Shown: positions 1 through 12,000 of the stretch, piece after piece
How the letters are laid out: each line of letters opens with the position of its first letter
Numbering within the stretch: the stretch's first letter is position 1
DNA from: Elysia marginata
Lineage: Eukaryota > Mollusca > Gastropoda > Plakobranchidae
Assembly (NCBI GenBank): GCA_019649035.1
Contig: BMAT01000804.1
Coordinates: forward strand, 224,802-249,343
DNA length: 24,542 nt
Reading direction: 5' to 3'
Program-made: the position numbers and the translations under genes
The notes under the pieces: model-generated
The model's input: only the letters and a program-made list of their open reading frames with translations
Databases searched by the model: none
What the model was told of the DNA's origin: nothing

Positions 1-2527
1 CCCCTGAGGAACGCTAAACTTCAACAATGTCCAGTCTGATGTTTTAGACATATCTTCTTTAGTGGTTTCTTGAATTTTACGATTCATTGATCTGGAATCT
101 AGATCTAGATATAGACACTGTTTATTTTCATTCAACAATCCAACATTTATTAGGAAAGCATAGCTTTTTTTACTTTGACTCAGATTGCGATCTATGCTCG
201 TCTAAACATGACTTAAGTCAATATTCTGACTTCTACAAGGTCTAGTACTGATGGTTCTACTTTGCCTAGATCTCTAGGTCCGATATGGCTATGTTTAGCT
301 TAATTCTGGGATTGTTCTGCTGGTGTTAAAAATGGGTGGTCATCCTTTTCATTTTGTCAGTCGTGCCAGCGGACCAATGCCAGAATTATCCTGTACAAGC
401 AGAGCGAGCAATATTCAAGTATTTTTATTCGACTGGTATCGATACCGGGTGCAACTAAATTGTTTGCTACTAGAATTTTGTTATCTTTTCATATTGCACT
501 TAAAAGCATAAAAGTAAATTAACTTAACTATATGTAATAATAGTTCAGTAATAGTATTAAGTATTCACTGACATTTCGAAAATAAAAGTGTGATCTATAT
601 GCACCGGAATCAACAGAACCTTAAAAATACTGCAATATTATACGGTACTGTTCGTATTCAATACTAATTTTGTACGCTATGCTTATCCGTTTGTAAGGCT
701 GGCCGTACGACAGGAATGAATAAATAAATAGGCCTAATGATAGAAAGAATCTGTATAAGAGGTAAAGAAAACATCAAACGTTTGGAATAAGCCTACCTTA
801 ATGAAAATTTGAAACATATTTGGCTAGATCAAGAATCTAGATAGAGTCTAATGATTGAGAGCTATGAGCTTTGCTGTAATTTAGGTGTAGAGTCTAAATT
901 CTTCAGAAAACTAGACATGGCTCTCAATTCTAGGCCTATTCTGTATAAAACAAAGTCATAGTTTTTCTTTCTTCAATTTGGTAAACCACAATGCGGTGAT
1001 GAAGCCATTCTTTGATGATAGCACAAAGAAGCAACACACTTTTTTATAGGCCTAGCATACAAGCACACTTCAGTAACGTGGTACATTTTATAGAAATAAA
1101 GTAGGTCTAATCAAGGCTTAGAAACGGCAATTGAAAATGTTCTTTTCCCTAAATTTTTATTCAGTTATTATTTTTTCGGTTTACATAAGCTATTAAGCCC
1201 TTAGACGTAATTTAAAGATTCCATTTTTTTCAAATACCCTATGTTCAACTGAGGGCTAAGCCTAGTGATTTCGTTTTCTCAGTCAGCAACTCAGCATATC
1301 ACGTGACACCTTGATTTTGTGTACAGGTGTCATTGAGATAATAATAGATGCGTGACTCTTTAAAATAATGATAATAATGTATTTAAGAAAATTGAAGATT
1401 CCCATACTTGGGACAAGAGTAGAAGAACAAGGGGCAAGGTCCTTATTTTTTCAGGCTAATGGCATAGTTTGCCATTGCTTTCCTTGCTGCCTTTGCTTTC
1501 ACTAAGTTTTAAGAGACTTAGCTATCCATTAAGTGCTGGGTTAGCACAGGAGAGCAAATAAAGTTTTGCACAGAATGGAGATCAACACCAGGACCTCTTG
1601 GATTGCTCCACCTCTCACTCCAATAATTCATTAATTGTCTAAAATCAACTTAAACATTGTTTAGTGGTGCTACCACAGAGTAAAATATTTTTGTCTTAGA
1701 AATAATAATCAACAGTTATAAATACAATAACATTGAACATCCTATGTGCATTAAAGTAGCCACAGTCCTACCCTAAGACATTGTAAAATAATTTAAAAAG
1801 AGTATGACATTGAAAAAAAACAGAATATGTAAAAGGTTAATCAGAAGGAGAAATAATTGTTACATCTAAAAGTACCGGGAGCCATATTTGTTGATCTATT
1901 ATCTGCCTATAATTGTATTAATTGGTGTCTTGAAGATACATTAAACAGGTTGGATACCACATTTTTTTACATTCAAATGCTTTAACACTTTGACCAATTA
2001 TTGTTTTTTCTGAACTTTCTATCTTAGAAATTGATTCACATTTTATTAATTGTGTGAAAAGATAATGGAACCTGTGTTTATAATAAAAAAGCATTGAATG
2101 GAGGGGGAAAAACAACTTTTTTATTGCTATTTCTTAACCCTAAACACACTATTGGAAATTCGGGAATATATTTTTGATGCCCATACACTTTGTCGGTGAG
2201 TTTATTTTCAGGCATATTTTTTGCTTTTTAAATTAAGAAATTCTAACTTAAAAAAGGGTAATCATTGGCATAAAACACAAATTTGCCCATTATTACACAA
2301 ATAAACAACAAAAGAAAGAACAAGTCGATGAAATTCCAAAACAATGGCCAAAACAATAATCAACATGTTAAACTCAAATTAAAGACAGGCCACAAACAAT
2401 TTTCAAGTCATAAAGCAGCAAACCATTATCTTGAATGCCTTGGCCAACATTTTTGCCTTTAGATATCAAATGGTTTAATATTTTTTTTCCTTTATAGAAA
2501 AGTTAATGACATTGGACTACTATCACA
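1..2527. other. Non-coding, downstream of the last visible exon (intron)
   Basis: AT-rich sequence with no recognisable exon on either strand. The short open frames here have no family resemblance and poor codon structure. AGGCCTA and CTAGATCTAG words are scattered through the first 1.1 kb. The only structured piece is the possible SINE at 1440-1622. Confidence 0.7.
1440..1622 (-). repeat. Possible degenerate tRNA-derived SINE
   Basis: Read on the minus strand, the right end (about 1622-1575) looks like a worn tRNA head: GGAGTGAGAGGTGGAGCA resembles an A-box region, and GAGGTCCTGGTGTTGATCTC resembles a T-arm/B-box. It is followed by a body with GCTAACCCAGCACTTAATGG and an imperfect inverted pair around TGGCAAACTATGCCA. 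There is no clear tail or target duplication. The call rests on pattern resemblance only; boundaries are approximate. Confidence 0.35.
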
Positions 2528-2814
2528 TTAACCCCTTCAAGACAAATAATGTACGTTGTACGTCCTATTTGTTGTGCCAAGATGCAGACAAATACGTCCT
2601 CAAATCAGCGGGTTTTACTATTCCCTATGACGCTTAGTCGTTCAATGTACGTCATGTTTTGCACTGTGTAAGAGGGACATTTAACGTAAGGTTATTTGAA
2701 ACCGGACAATATATTTGGAGTTAAGCAATGTTAAAAATATACCTATAATCCCTTCTCTAACCAAAAACTGCCACATCATGGCGATTGACAGAAACTATGT
2801 CACAAAGGGGTTAA
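2528..2814. mobile_element. piggyBac-type MITE bounded by TTAA
   Basis: The left end reads TTAACCCCTTCAAGACAAA and the right end, reverse-complemented, TTAACCCCTTTGTGACATA, so TTAA plus CCCCTT is shared exactly, followed by a shared GACA. TTAA target sites with CCC-starting inverted ends are the mark of piggyBac elements. The left subterminal region has stacked GTACG words (near 2551-2562 and 2647), also common in such elements. The 279-bp interior has no coding capacity, so it is non-autonomous. Confidence 0.75.
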
Positions 2815-2959
2815 AAACTTGGTATGCAATGTACTGTCATAAACCTCTTGAAAGATATTCAATATTTGATGTTATATTTTGTTAGTTGTTTTTTTTTTTT
2901 CAAATCAAAGTATGCGGCACAAGGGCTTTATTGTAATAATTTGTAGCAGCTAGACTTAC

Positions 2960-3031
2960 CTGATCAGGGGATAAAAACAAGGTGGATATTGTTCTCTTGC
3001 CTTCTTTACTGTTAATCATTTCTTGTCTCAG
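2960..3031 (-). CDS. CACNA2D: CACNA2D exon 14: last exon visible in the window
   Basis: This 72-base phase-0 exon encodes [20 protein letters not shown] then SPDQ, equivalent to [20 protein letters not shown] of alpha2-delta-1. Acceptor TTTTGTTTCAG, donor GTAAGT. The next family landmark (YTWxPV then YSLxLVLP) was looked for in 1-2959 and not found, so the following exon is probably outside the window. Confidence 0.92.
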
Positions 3032-6000
3032 CTGAAACAAAATTCAAATATTATGGATCAAAAGCCATGGTTCCTATTCTAGATATTGCTTGACTGGTGA
3101 GCAAATCAGCATGATAACAATGATGAGTCTGTCAAACAAGCTTAAAGAGTGAAAGACACCCAGACCATCAAACATACAGACTACCAAATCAGTAACTGTT
3201 TGAAATTATCAATATGCTGAACGCACAATAAAGTAATGATTTGTCAACAAACCTTTTTTTCTTGTGTATTGTTTATGTCCGTTTGATTATGTGCCATGTT
3301 CAGCTTGTATGTTTTGAATGAATTGCATTTTACAAATAAACAATTTGAATAGCAAAATAAATATGAAGAAGAATGAAGATTTAATTTGATTTTGGTGAAA
3401 TTGTTTCTTTGTTATGTAGTCACCTTGTTCAAAGGTTTACAATTGTCAATCTTAAATTAGCAATACCTCTTTCATTTCTGGATTTTCTTCATCTATTTCC
3501 AGGTCCAAAATATCAACATTGGGTGGTTCTGTCATGTACTTGCCCTTAGTAAGTCAAAATGAGACAAATGTGCAAAGATTTGATTTTAAAACAAGCATAA
3601 TTACTTTTATAGATGCCTAAATAAATTTGTTAATACAATAGTAATTTTGCTAAGGCATTAAGGTCAGAAGGAGTCCAAATAAATTGCTTATTGCTTAAAG
3701 ATATCAGAACTATGTCTTTGTCTCTTATACCTTAGTGGTGTGAAAAACTCTAATTTATCTACAAACTCAATTTTTTTTCAAAACAAAATATATGTAATTG
3801 TTACACAGCACATCGTTGCTGCAGGTTGCAATCCACATATAGGCCATAAGCCATTTTACTACTTTTGAGAGTGTAAAAACATCATTATTTAATGAAAGAT
3901 GAAAGCAATAAGGTAAACAAGTGAACTATTAGGGTAATTGTGGTACATGTATGGAGTTTTGTGGAGTTTTTTGTTTTCACGTGTTTTATGCATTTTGAGA
4001 CCAATTTTTGTGTGGCGTGTAGGCCTATATCCACACAGGTTGATATTCTCCTATAGAGCAGCAAACAGTTCAGAGCTTTTGCACTGGTTTTTCAAAAAGT
4101 GTGTGTCCATGCTATCTAGTGGCTTATATGTGGATATGGCGCTAGATTTGTAACTTTCTTAGAAACCTTTTGAGAAGTGTGAAGTTAATAGTTTTTATTA
4201 AAAGTTTTCTAATACATTTTTTCTTACACTAGTCCCATATGTTAAAATTGATAGTTATGTTAAAAAATTAAATGAGCAATCATCAAAAATTTTCTCTATT
4301 GGGCCTAACCCACACATTTTTACTCTAAAAAATCAATTAGGCCTTCATCATCTTTTATGTAGCCTACTATGATTGTGACAATTTACCCCACAATGTTTAC
4401 ATGTATTTTCTTATCAATTTTGACCTAATGTAAACCCGTTACAGTGTATTTTGTAACTGTAAGTGTACGTCTTGCAGTGAACTTATTTATTGTAGTTATG
4501 ATTGAAGGAGTGCAAAATGAAATAGTTTTCACTTTAATGTGCAGTAACGCAGAGCTAACAGTGCTTCTTAGCCAGGCTTACGATGGGAGTGTGTTAGATT
4601 GGAAAACAGGCTCCAGATAAAGTTTGGTGGAGCTTTCATGACAATAATGGGATTCCAATTTTGGCAAAGAAATCAAGAAATCTTTTAAAATTTGCCATCT
4701 CTCACTTAGGCTACACTGTGTCTGACTTTTTGCTTGGTGTTTTCTTCATCATTTACCATTTGATGGTGTTCCTTTCAAGCATCTCGCATCTTTAACTCAG
4801 ATTTCTTTTAAACCAACAGTGGTCAAGAAAAAGTTGACGCACACTTATGTCCATTCACCGTCAACTTGCCAATGGTACTGGAAGGAAGCTTATTTTTTAG
4901 AGTTTGTCTCACTCACTCTCTTCTCTTACAATTGCTCATATCTGTCATTGCCAGCACAAAAACTTTCTTTCCTTCCCACCTCAACTTTCATATCCTTATA
5001 AAAACATATCTCTCATCATCTGTGAAGTCTTTGCATTGATTTGCGTGTGGTTTTGGCACTTACATCTGTCTCCAATCTTTCTTTCTGTCTTTGATACTGC
5101 AGCAACCATTTTTCCTTAGGTCAGCAGTCATCTCTGGTACATCCAAATCTTTCTCAATCTTATCAATGTCATCAGTCTCCTCTGGCACATCCTAATCTGT
5201 ATCAATCTCAGCAGTTTCAAATCTAAATCTATACCCGTTACAATCTTTGTTATTTTGAAATTATACTTGTCTAGAATCTACATTTTGAATCAACTATTCT
5301 GTTTTTGAGGATCATGTAAGAAAAAGTAATTTAGATCTAGACCATAGGTTAAATATGAAAAATCCTCTGCTGTCTGCGTAAAACGCTGTAGAGTGAAGGA
5401 TTACAACTTCGATTAAATAGACTTCACTCTCCTAACTGACCTGAGGACGGATTCTACATAAAACCATTTTCTAAAATTAGATTCTAAAAGCTGACTTCCT
5501 CAGAAAACAAAATTAATAAAAACAATAAAATCTTTGGTCAAAACGTCAAGAATTTAAATGGGACATAGGAAAGGTTATTTTTAGACGTAATCCGGTGAAA
5601 AATAGTTTTTGCCAATTTCAGATTATAAGTGGATTACAACCTGCACCAGCGACATGTTTGGGTTGGTTTTATAAATGGAAATCATTTTCACTTTTGAAAA
5701 CCAAAGTAATATATAATCTATTCTGTCTTTAAATAAATTACTACTTTAAGCACACTGTGTTGCATTTATACTTACAGATGTTTTTAAATTTGGATGAAAT
5801 ACAACATATCCATTGGGGTTGATGGCAAAGGAATAGCCAATAGGACCAATCTGAATTCAAGGATGAAAGAGATGTTTTAAAGGGATAGCATACCGGTAAT
5901 ACTAAAAATGTCTGGAAATAATAATGAGTTCTTTATATAGCATGCTTCTAGCTTAAGATTGCATACGAAAATGCAAATAAAAAATTCTCAAAAAAAAAAA

Positions 6001-9000
6001 TTTTACTTTTTTTTTCAATCACACTAAAATCTTTTTCAAGCGAACAGCTACAGTAGTATCCGGTTAAACGCACGGTACTTGGGAGGCTCATATAGCGTGC
6101 GTTTATGAGATGCGTGCATTTATAGAAAGTAGTAAAAATTACTAGATCTAGTTACTTCCCTTTAAATTAAAACGGGAGAATAAAAACCAAATTGTTTCCC
6201 TGGACCACGCAAATTGAAACGGTATAAACAAGAACATCAAGACATGTTTGTCTTGTAACCTAAAGGTGTATCTCTTTATGTAAGCTGATTTGGCTTAGCA
6301 ATTATCGCATTGCAACCATCCAACCATTTGTCGACCAGGGGGGGGGGGGTCGAGCTGAACACTACAAGAAGTATTAAAGGCTAGCCTACAACAGTTTACG
6401 TTACCTGTCAGTGCGGTATGGGTGAAGTATCATGATATCGCTTGTTGTGCTCTAAGGTCTACACAAACCATCCCCACGCGACAGGCCTTTGCCCAACTTT
6501 TATTCTTCATGCCTCCCTATTCACGCCCCTGCCCTTAAGCCTTCCCAACACAAAACGTGCAAATATAGCATGGTAGTGGTCACAAAGAAGGAAGATGACA
6601 ATTCCTGCTGAGTGATTCTGGCTTTTTTCGCATGCCTCAGTGGTTGCCTGATCAACTAATTTTTACCGATTTCATAATTCATAGCGCGCATTTAAGACAA
6701 TGTTGTGTGTGTTAAGGGTATACTGATCATATAGAAGAAAACCGGTCATAGCGATTGGGCGTTAGTTAAACCATGGCGCACATTTATCTGACGTGCGTTT
6801 AACCAGATACTACTGTATAAATGTTTGTGCATTTGACTATCTCTTTTTTTTTTGCAAGATAATACATTTTCATGGTACTTCACCTGGTCAAATGGAGTCC
6901 TGGCTTCCAGTTGGGCTGTTGTCACATCAATACCTACAACTCCAAGGATAGTCTGGTTTGACTGAAACAAAATATTATTTGAAAAAAAAGTTAAAAATCC
7001 GAAAATGAACCCAAAACCGTTTTTATATTTCTACAATTTTCTTTACTTTATTGTGATAACATTCAAGGTGAGACCAATCATTAACAGTGGCACTTCATAT
7101 TCATGCTGGAATTGAGCTCATAAACAATAAAAAAATGAAATATTTCAAATTGACATTTAATTTAGTATGAATTAAAATATCAGCAGCCTCATAAACAAAA
7201 TCTTAGTCAACTCACCGAACTACTGCTTGTGTTATACACTGGTAGAGTGACAGTTGTCATCATTCCCAAACCCTGAGTAAAAAGCATATTTATTATTTCA
7301 TGACATAAAACTTTTAGGATTACATTAACGAAAAGTATTGAAAAGACATTGCAAAATTTGTCTTTGTACAAAACAGCGTTATGCAAATTTTTATTGAATT
7401 TTCCAAAGTATCTAAATTTTAATTTTAGCTCTCTATATCTCTCCCTCCCTCCCTCTCTCTCCTTCTGTCCCTCCCATCCCCTCTCTCTCTCTCTCCCTTC
7501 CTCTCACATCTCACCTCCCTTACTCTCTCTCTCTCCACTGACCCTCTATTTGTTTGTGCCATACCATACAAATTTCTTTAGGTTTAAGAGGCATAAATAT
7601 TATCCATTTTGTTAAATATTATCCATTTTGTAACCTAATCCTCATTCCTTTAAATAACCGTGCTAACACCAAGATTTCGGTGGTCTTTGTAAATGAATGA
7701 AAGGTCATAATTATTGTAATGACAGTAAGTCTGGGTAAGCCAAGTTGTAAGTTACAGCTACATTAAATAAATCATAAAAATAATGAAAAGATTGTTGATC
7801 TTTCACAAAAATTTAAAAAAAAATTCATTAAAAACACGGTACTTTAATCTTTGAACATTACAAAACTAAAACATTAAAGAATAGGTGGCTTTCTTATTGG
7901 ATTTATTTCAATATGTATCTTTTTACCACTGTACTTTCATTTTAAAATTTAAATTTTGTATGAATCTTTTTTTTTCAAGGCAAAATCTTTGAATCTTAGT
8001 ATTTTGGCAAAAAATTAGACTATTACCTATGAAATAAAAAAAAGAATTGATGAAAAATTAATTCATATTATTAGTGGAGAAAAAAAAGGAAAGCATGCAA
8101 AGTTTTAAAAAGTGACATCCAATTAAAAAAAAACGAAATGAAATAAAAGTGAATAAGAACAAGCAGGTTAGCACATAGAAGTGGAATGAGTAAATATTAT
8201 TATATGGTTTGGGAACAATGCAGGAAAAAAACACTACAAATTTTACAAATAAACTCATAGCAATGAAACTAGTACAATTTGTTTAAGATAATATTTTTAA
8301 AGATGTTTTAAGCCTTTGTTCTAGAATTCTTTTAAAAAGACCACTGATTGAAAGTGCTAAAATCATTAGAATCCACCATTGCTTATTGAAAAAGTGTTGC
8401 ATGATTAACATGTTGCTCTTTGCTTTGCAAAAGATGAGCAAGAAGGTTGTTGTGACCATCACAGCTAAAATTTCTTTAGGGGTACGTATGAGGCACTCAT
8501 AATACTAACATTTGTTTCACTGATGCTAAGTTTAGCTATTCAGCGTGGTAAATGTCAAACGCTTAAAAATCTGCAAATATATATATTAAGGAGTGCAAAA
8601 AAAGTGAACACGTGCAAAGCAGCTCCACAAACTTAGGCAAGTTGCAAAACTTTTTGATATACATCAAAGACAAATTTCTGTAAAAAAAAACACTATAAGG
8701 AGGTGACACAACTGTTGTGATTTATTAACTATGCCCTGAGACATTGCATTTGGAATATAATGAATTAGTGAGACTCATTATCTATGAAGATAGAAAAAAA
8801 AACATGGTACAATGATTTTTATAACGCAGAACTATAGAGCAAATCAACCAGTCTGGGCAACTTACAACTTTTAGCCATAATTCCATTAATTCTATTGTTT
8901 CATGATACAAAAAATCCAACATTCACACAAAAAACTTTATGGTAAAATTTTATTCCCTAGATGGAAAATGTGCATTTACTCAAATTAATTAACAATAACA

Positions 9001-12000
9001 GCAAAACTTGACTTAGTTTCTTTTTGCGATCATCTAGGCCTAATTGAAACAGTGAACAAAACCAGCTCAGAGAAAGATGAATATGGGCAAAACAAAGACA
9101 ATAATGATGTCAAGATATCAAGGCACTGCCATCAACATCAAAGTATATGGTAAATCCCTAGAGAAAAAAAGCTGTTTTAAGTGCATGGGACAGCTTGTAA
9201 CAGAAAATGGGAGAAGCACAAACAAAATCGAAACCAAAATTAAGATAATCAAAAGAAGGTTTTCTCAAATAAAGAGCATTTTTATATTATTGTCCATCCG
9301 CACAGCAGCAAAGAAGTCTATTAAAATGCTATGTAAACAGTGTCCTAGTGTATGGAGTGGAAACATAAACCCTAGACAAGAAATTGAAGAAATTTGGCAT
9401 TTGAAATGTACATATTCTATCACATTTAAAGAATAAACTGGTAAAGAAAAATGCCAAATGAAGTTGTTCATTCATTATTAAGCATCCAGCCAGAACAGTT
9501 GGAAATAATCAAGAAAAGAAAGGTTTGATATTTTGGAAGGTTGAGGGCAAGAGAGGCAGGGCAACCCCCAAACAGAGTGAAGGCTGACAGGAGTGGAATG
9601 ATGTACTAAGGCTCTGGAACCAAAAGTTTGGCTCGCTAATTCATGTCGATCTCAGAAGAGATAACACCCAATGCTGATGATATGCCTAAAATCTTCTTGC
9701 TGAAATTCTCACACTAATGATGAAAAGGTTACAATATCTTTGCAATCCTGAAATAAACCTTCATGAATTACGAAATTATATAAACATATTATTTTAAAAT
9801 CTTCTTCAAAGAATTTTCTTAAAATTGAAACCAACATCAATCAAAAATCAAATCAACATTTTATATACATTTAACAAACAAGGGTTTAAAGTCAGCTATT
9901 GCAAAAACACAGATGGACAAAACTAAGCAAGAAAAAAGTTTACCTTCATATGACACATAAAAAATGCTTATGAGAGCTTCACTTTAAGTGCTGCTCAATT
10001 GAGAGTATAAAAATTCAAGTAAAATAAAAACAACATACAATACATTAAATCATATCTATGGTGCTGCCTCCCTTTACTTCAAAGTTATAAGGAACAAATA
10101 AAAGATCTTTTTGTATAATTATGTGACAAGATATCCCAAATAATAATAATAATAGTTATGAATTAGTTCCAGAAATCTAATTTTATATTGTTTTTCATTA
10201 CTTGTTCAGTTCTCTCTGTTGATTTCAAGCACTTAAGACATGAAAAATGGATATGCTATTCTATTTATCAATAAAAGCATGAAAGACATCAAAGATATTC
10301 CTGAAGCCGTTATAGATAAGGACAGCTCCTATAAAGCAAAATCATCAATTTCAAATAATATTTGATAGAGAAGTAAAAATAATCCTTGTGGTAAGTAAGA
10401 CAAGAAAAACAATTATTATTCAATCAATTGCTGTTTGATACAAAATTTTTACCTATTTGGTTTGGTATCAAAAAGACTTTGACAAGTTTCCAAATTATTT
10501 TTTGGCAATAGACAGATCTGATTTTGAAATTTTAATGTGTCAATAGCCATACGTAAAGGAGGTAAGGAATTAATCTACCCATCATATAAAGTAAAGTGGG
10601 TCTGCATGATAGAATTAAAGCCTGCCAATATTTATTTTACATTATCATTGAAACAATTAGTTCAAAAACATTTTAATTGAAGATGTCAGGTCTTTAATGC
10701 CTCACAAGAGGTTAAGGAACCTCAAAAAAAATATCTTTAACTTTTCACAAACCTTTGTTTTATGTTTTGTTTATTTTTGAACAGATCACCAAAAAACTCC
10801 ATTCTTACATTGACAGCATAGCTTTTCAGTAAAAAAAAACAAAACGTGTATACTTATATATTGTTGTGACAACAAAGTTTGCAAATCTTGTTTTAAAACA
10901 AGCACACATTTTATAATTATATACTTTTGCAGAGAGCTAATTTTGCTATTACTTGAGTATTGACAGCAAGATCTGAGCTAACATTTTAAGATACTGTGAA
11001 TCTATATCTAACCACACATATTGTTACTACATCAATCTGCAACTAAGGTTTATGTTTTAAAAATCAGAGTTAACTGCAGCTTTTTAATTGTGTACTTTGA
11101 ATAAATGTTAAGTCAACTATATACAACACTGATTCAACAGCCAGATACCCATTGTCTGTGGACATTTACAAAAAAAAACAAAAAAAACAACCAACATACA
11201 TTGAAGGAAGTCTATTCACAGGCAGCTGACATTGAGAGGGGTTACATTAAAATGTCAACAATAAAAGTACCAAATAATCCTCGTAAATGTTTCCCCATTC
11301 AAACTGTTTCTGGTTCTTGATAACCTGAGGCCTGCTGAGGACTGGAATGTATTCCTTGAGAGGGACAGATGTAAATCAGTTTGTACAAATCCAAGTGAAG
11401 GGCATTTTTTTTTGCAGTCATTCTAGAGCTTTGTTGGTCTTTTAAAAAAACAGCCTGTACAATAATAGGGCTTGGCACATGTTAAAAAATTCTCGACACA
11501 AACAGCAATTGTAATGCATCAAATTCCAGGAGTTAAATTATATCCATATTGTTTTTGATTTGGATAATTTTTACTATAAATATAACTCCTTAATTTTAAG
11601 AAATAGTCCTCTCTTACAAATTGAAGCACTTTTTCTTGATAAGCAGTGGGGTAATACTTTCCAAAAAGCAGAATACCTTGAAATTCTTAGGAAAAAAGGC
11701 CTGCCTTTCTTAGTGTAGGGAAAGTCTTTAAAATTAACTTGTTTTACGTGCTCAATTTTTATTTTCAAACTTAAGATCCAAGGGAGGTCGGGTTAAACTT
11801 ATAGTTAAATCAAATGCATTGGTCCACAATCAAAACATCTGTAAAATAAAGTCAGAGGTGACAAAGATTAAACTCCCTGAAAAAGTTGCATTTTAAACTA
11901 GTGAATCTTAATGATGTCATGTTTTTTTTTTGTATGTTACTGAGAGTAAAAAATACTCTTTGTAATGATAAATTACTGTATGTGATTTGCAGTTATTTCA

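Larger units (their letters stand above)
7273..11270 (-). other. CACNA2D: Intron between exons 9 and 10
   Basis: 3998 bases. It holds the polypyrimidine tract at 7428-7547, the 19-bp duplication at 7594-7631, the LINE relic at 9077-9650 and a short (TAA) run at 10141-10155. The remaining AT-rich sequence shows no exon. Confidence 0.85.

Noticed and set aside
7349-7615. 88-codon plus-strand open frame rich in Ser, Leu and Pro
   Set aside because: It is a product of the CT-repeat tract and its translation is low-complexity.
11790-11850. TTTTACAG followed by a frame with LWTNAFDL, considered as the QWTNVYLD exon
   Set aside because: A stop lies directly upstream in the required frame and no RPxV motif precedes it.
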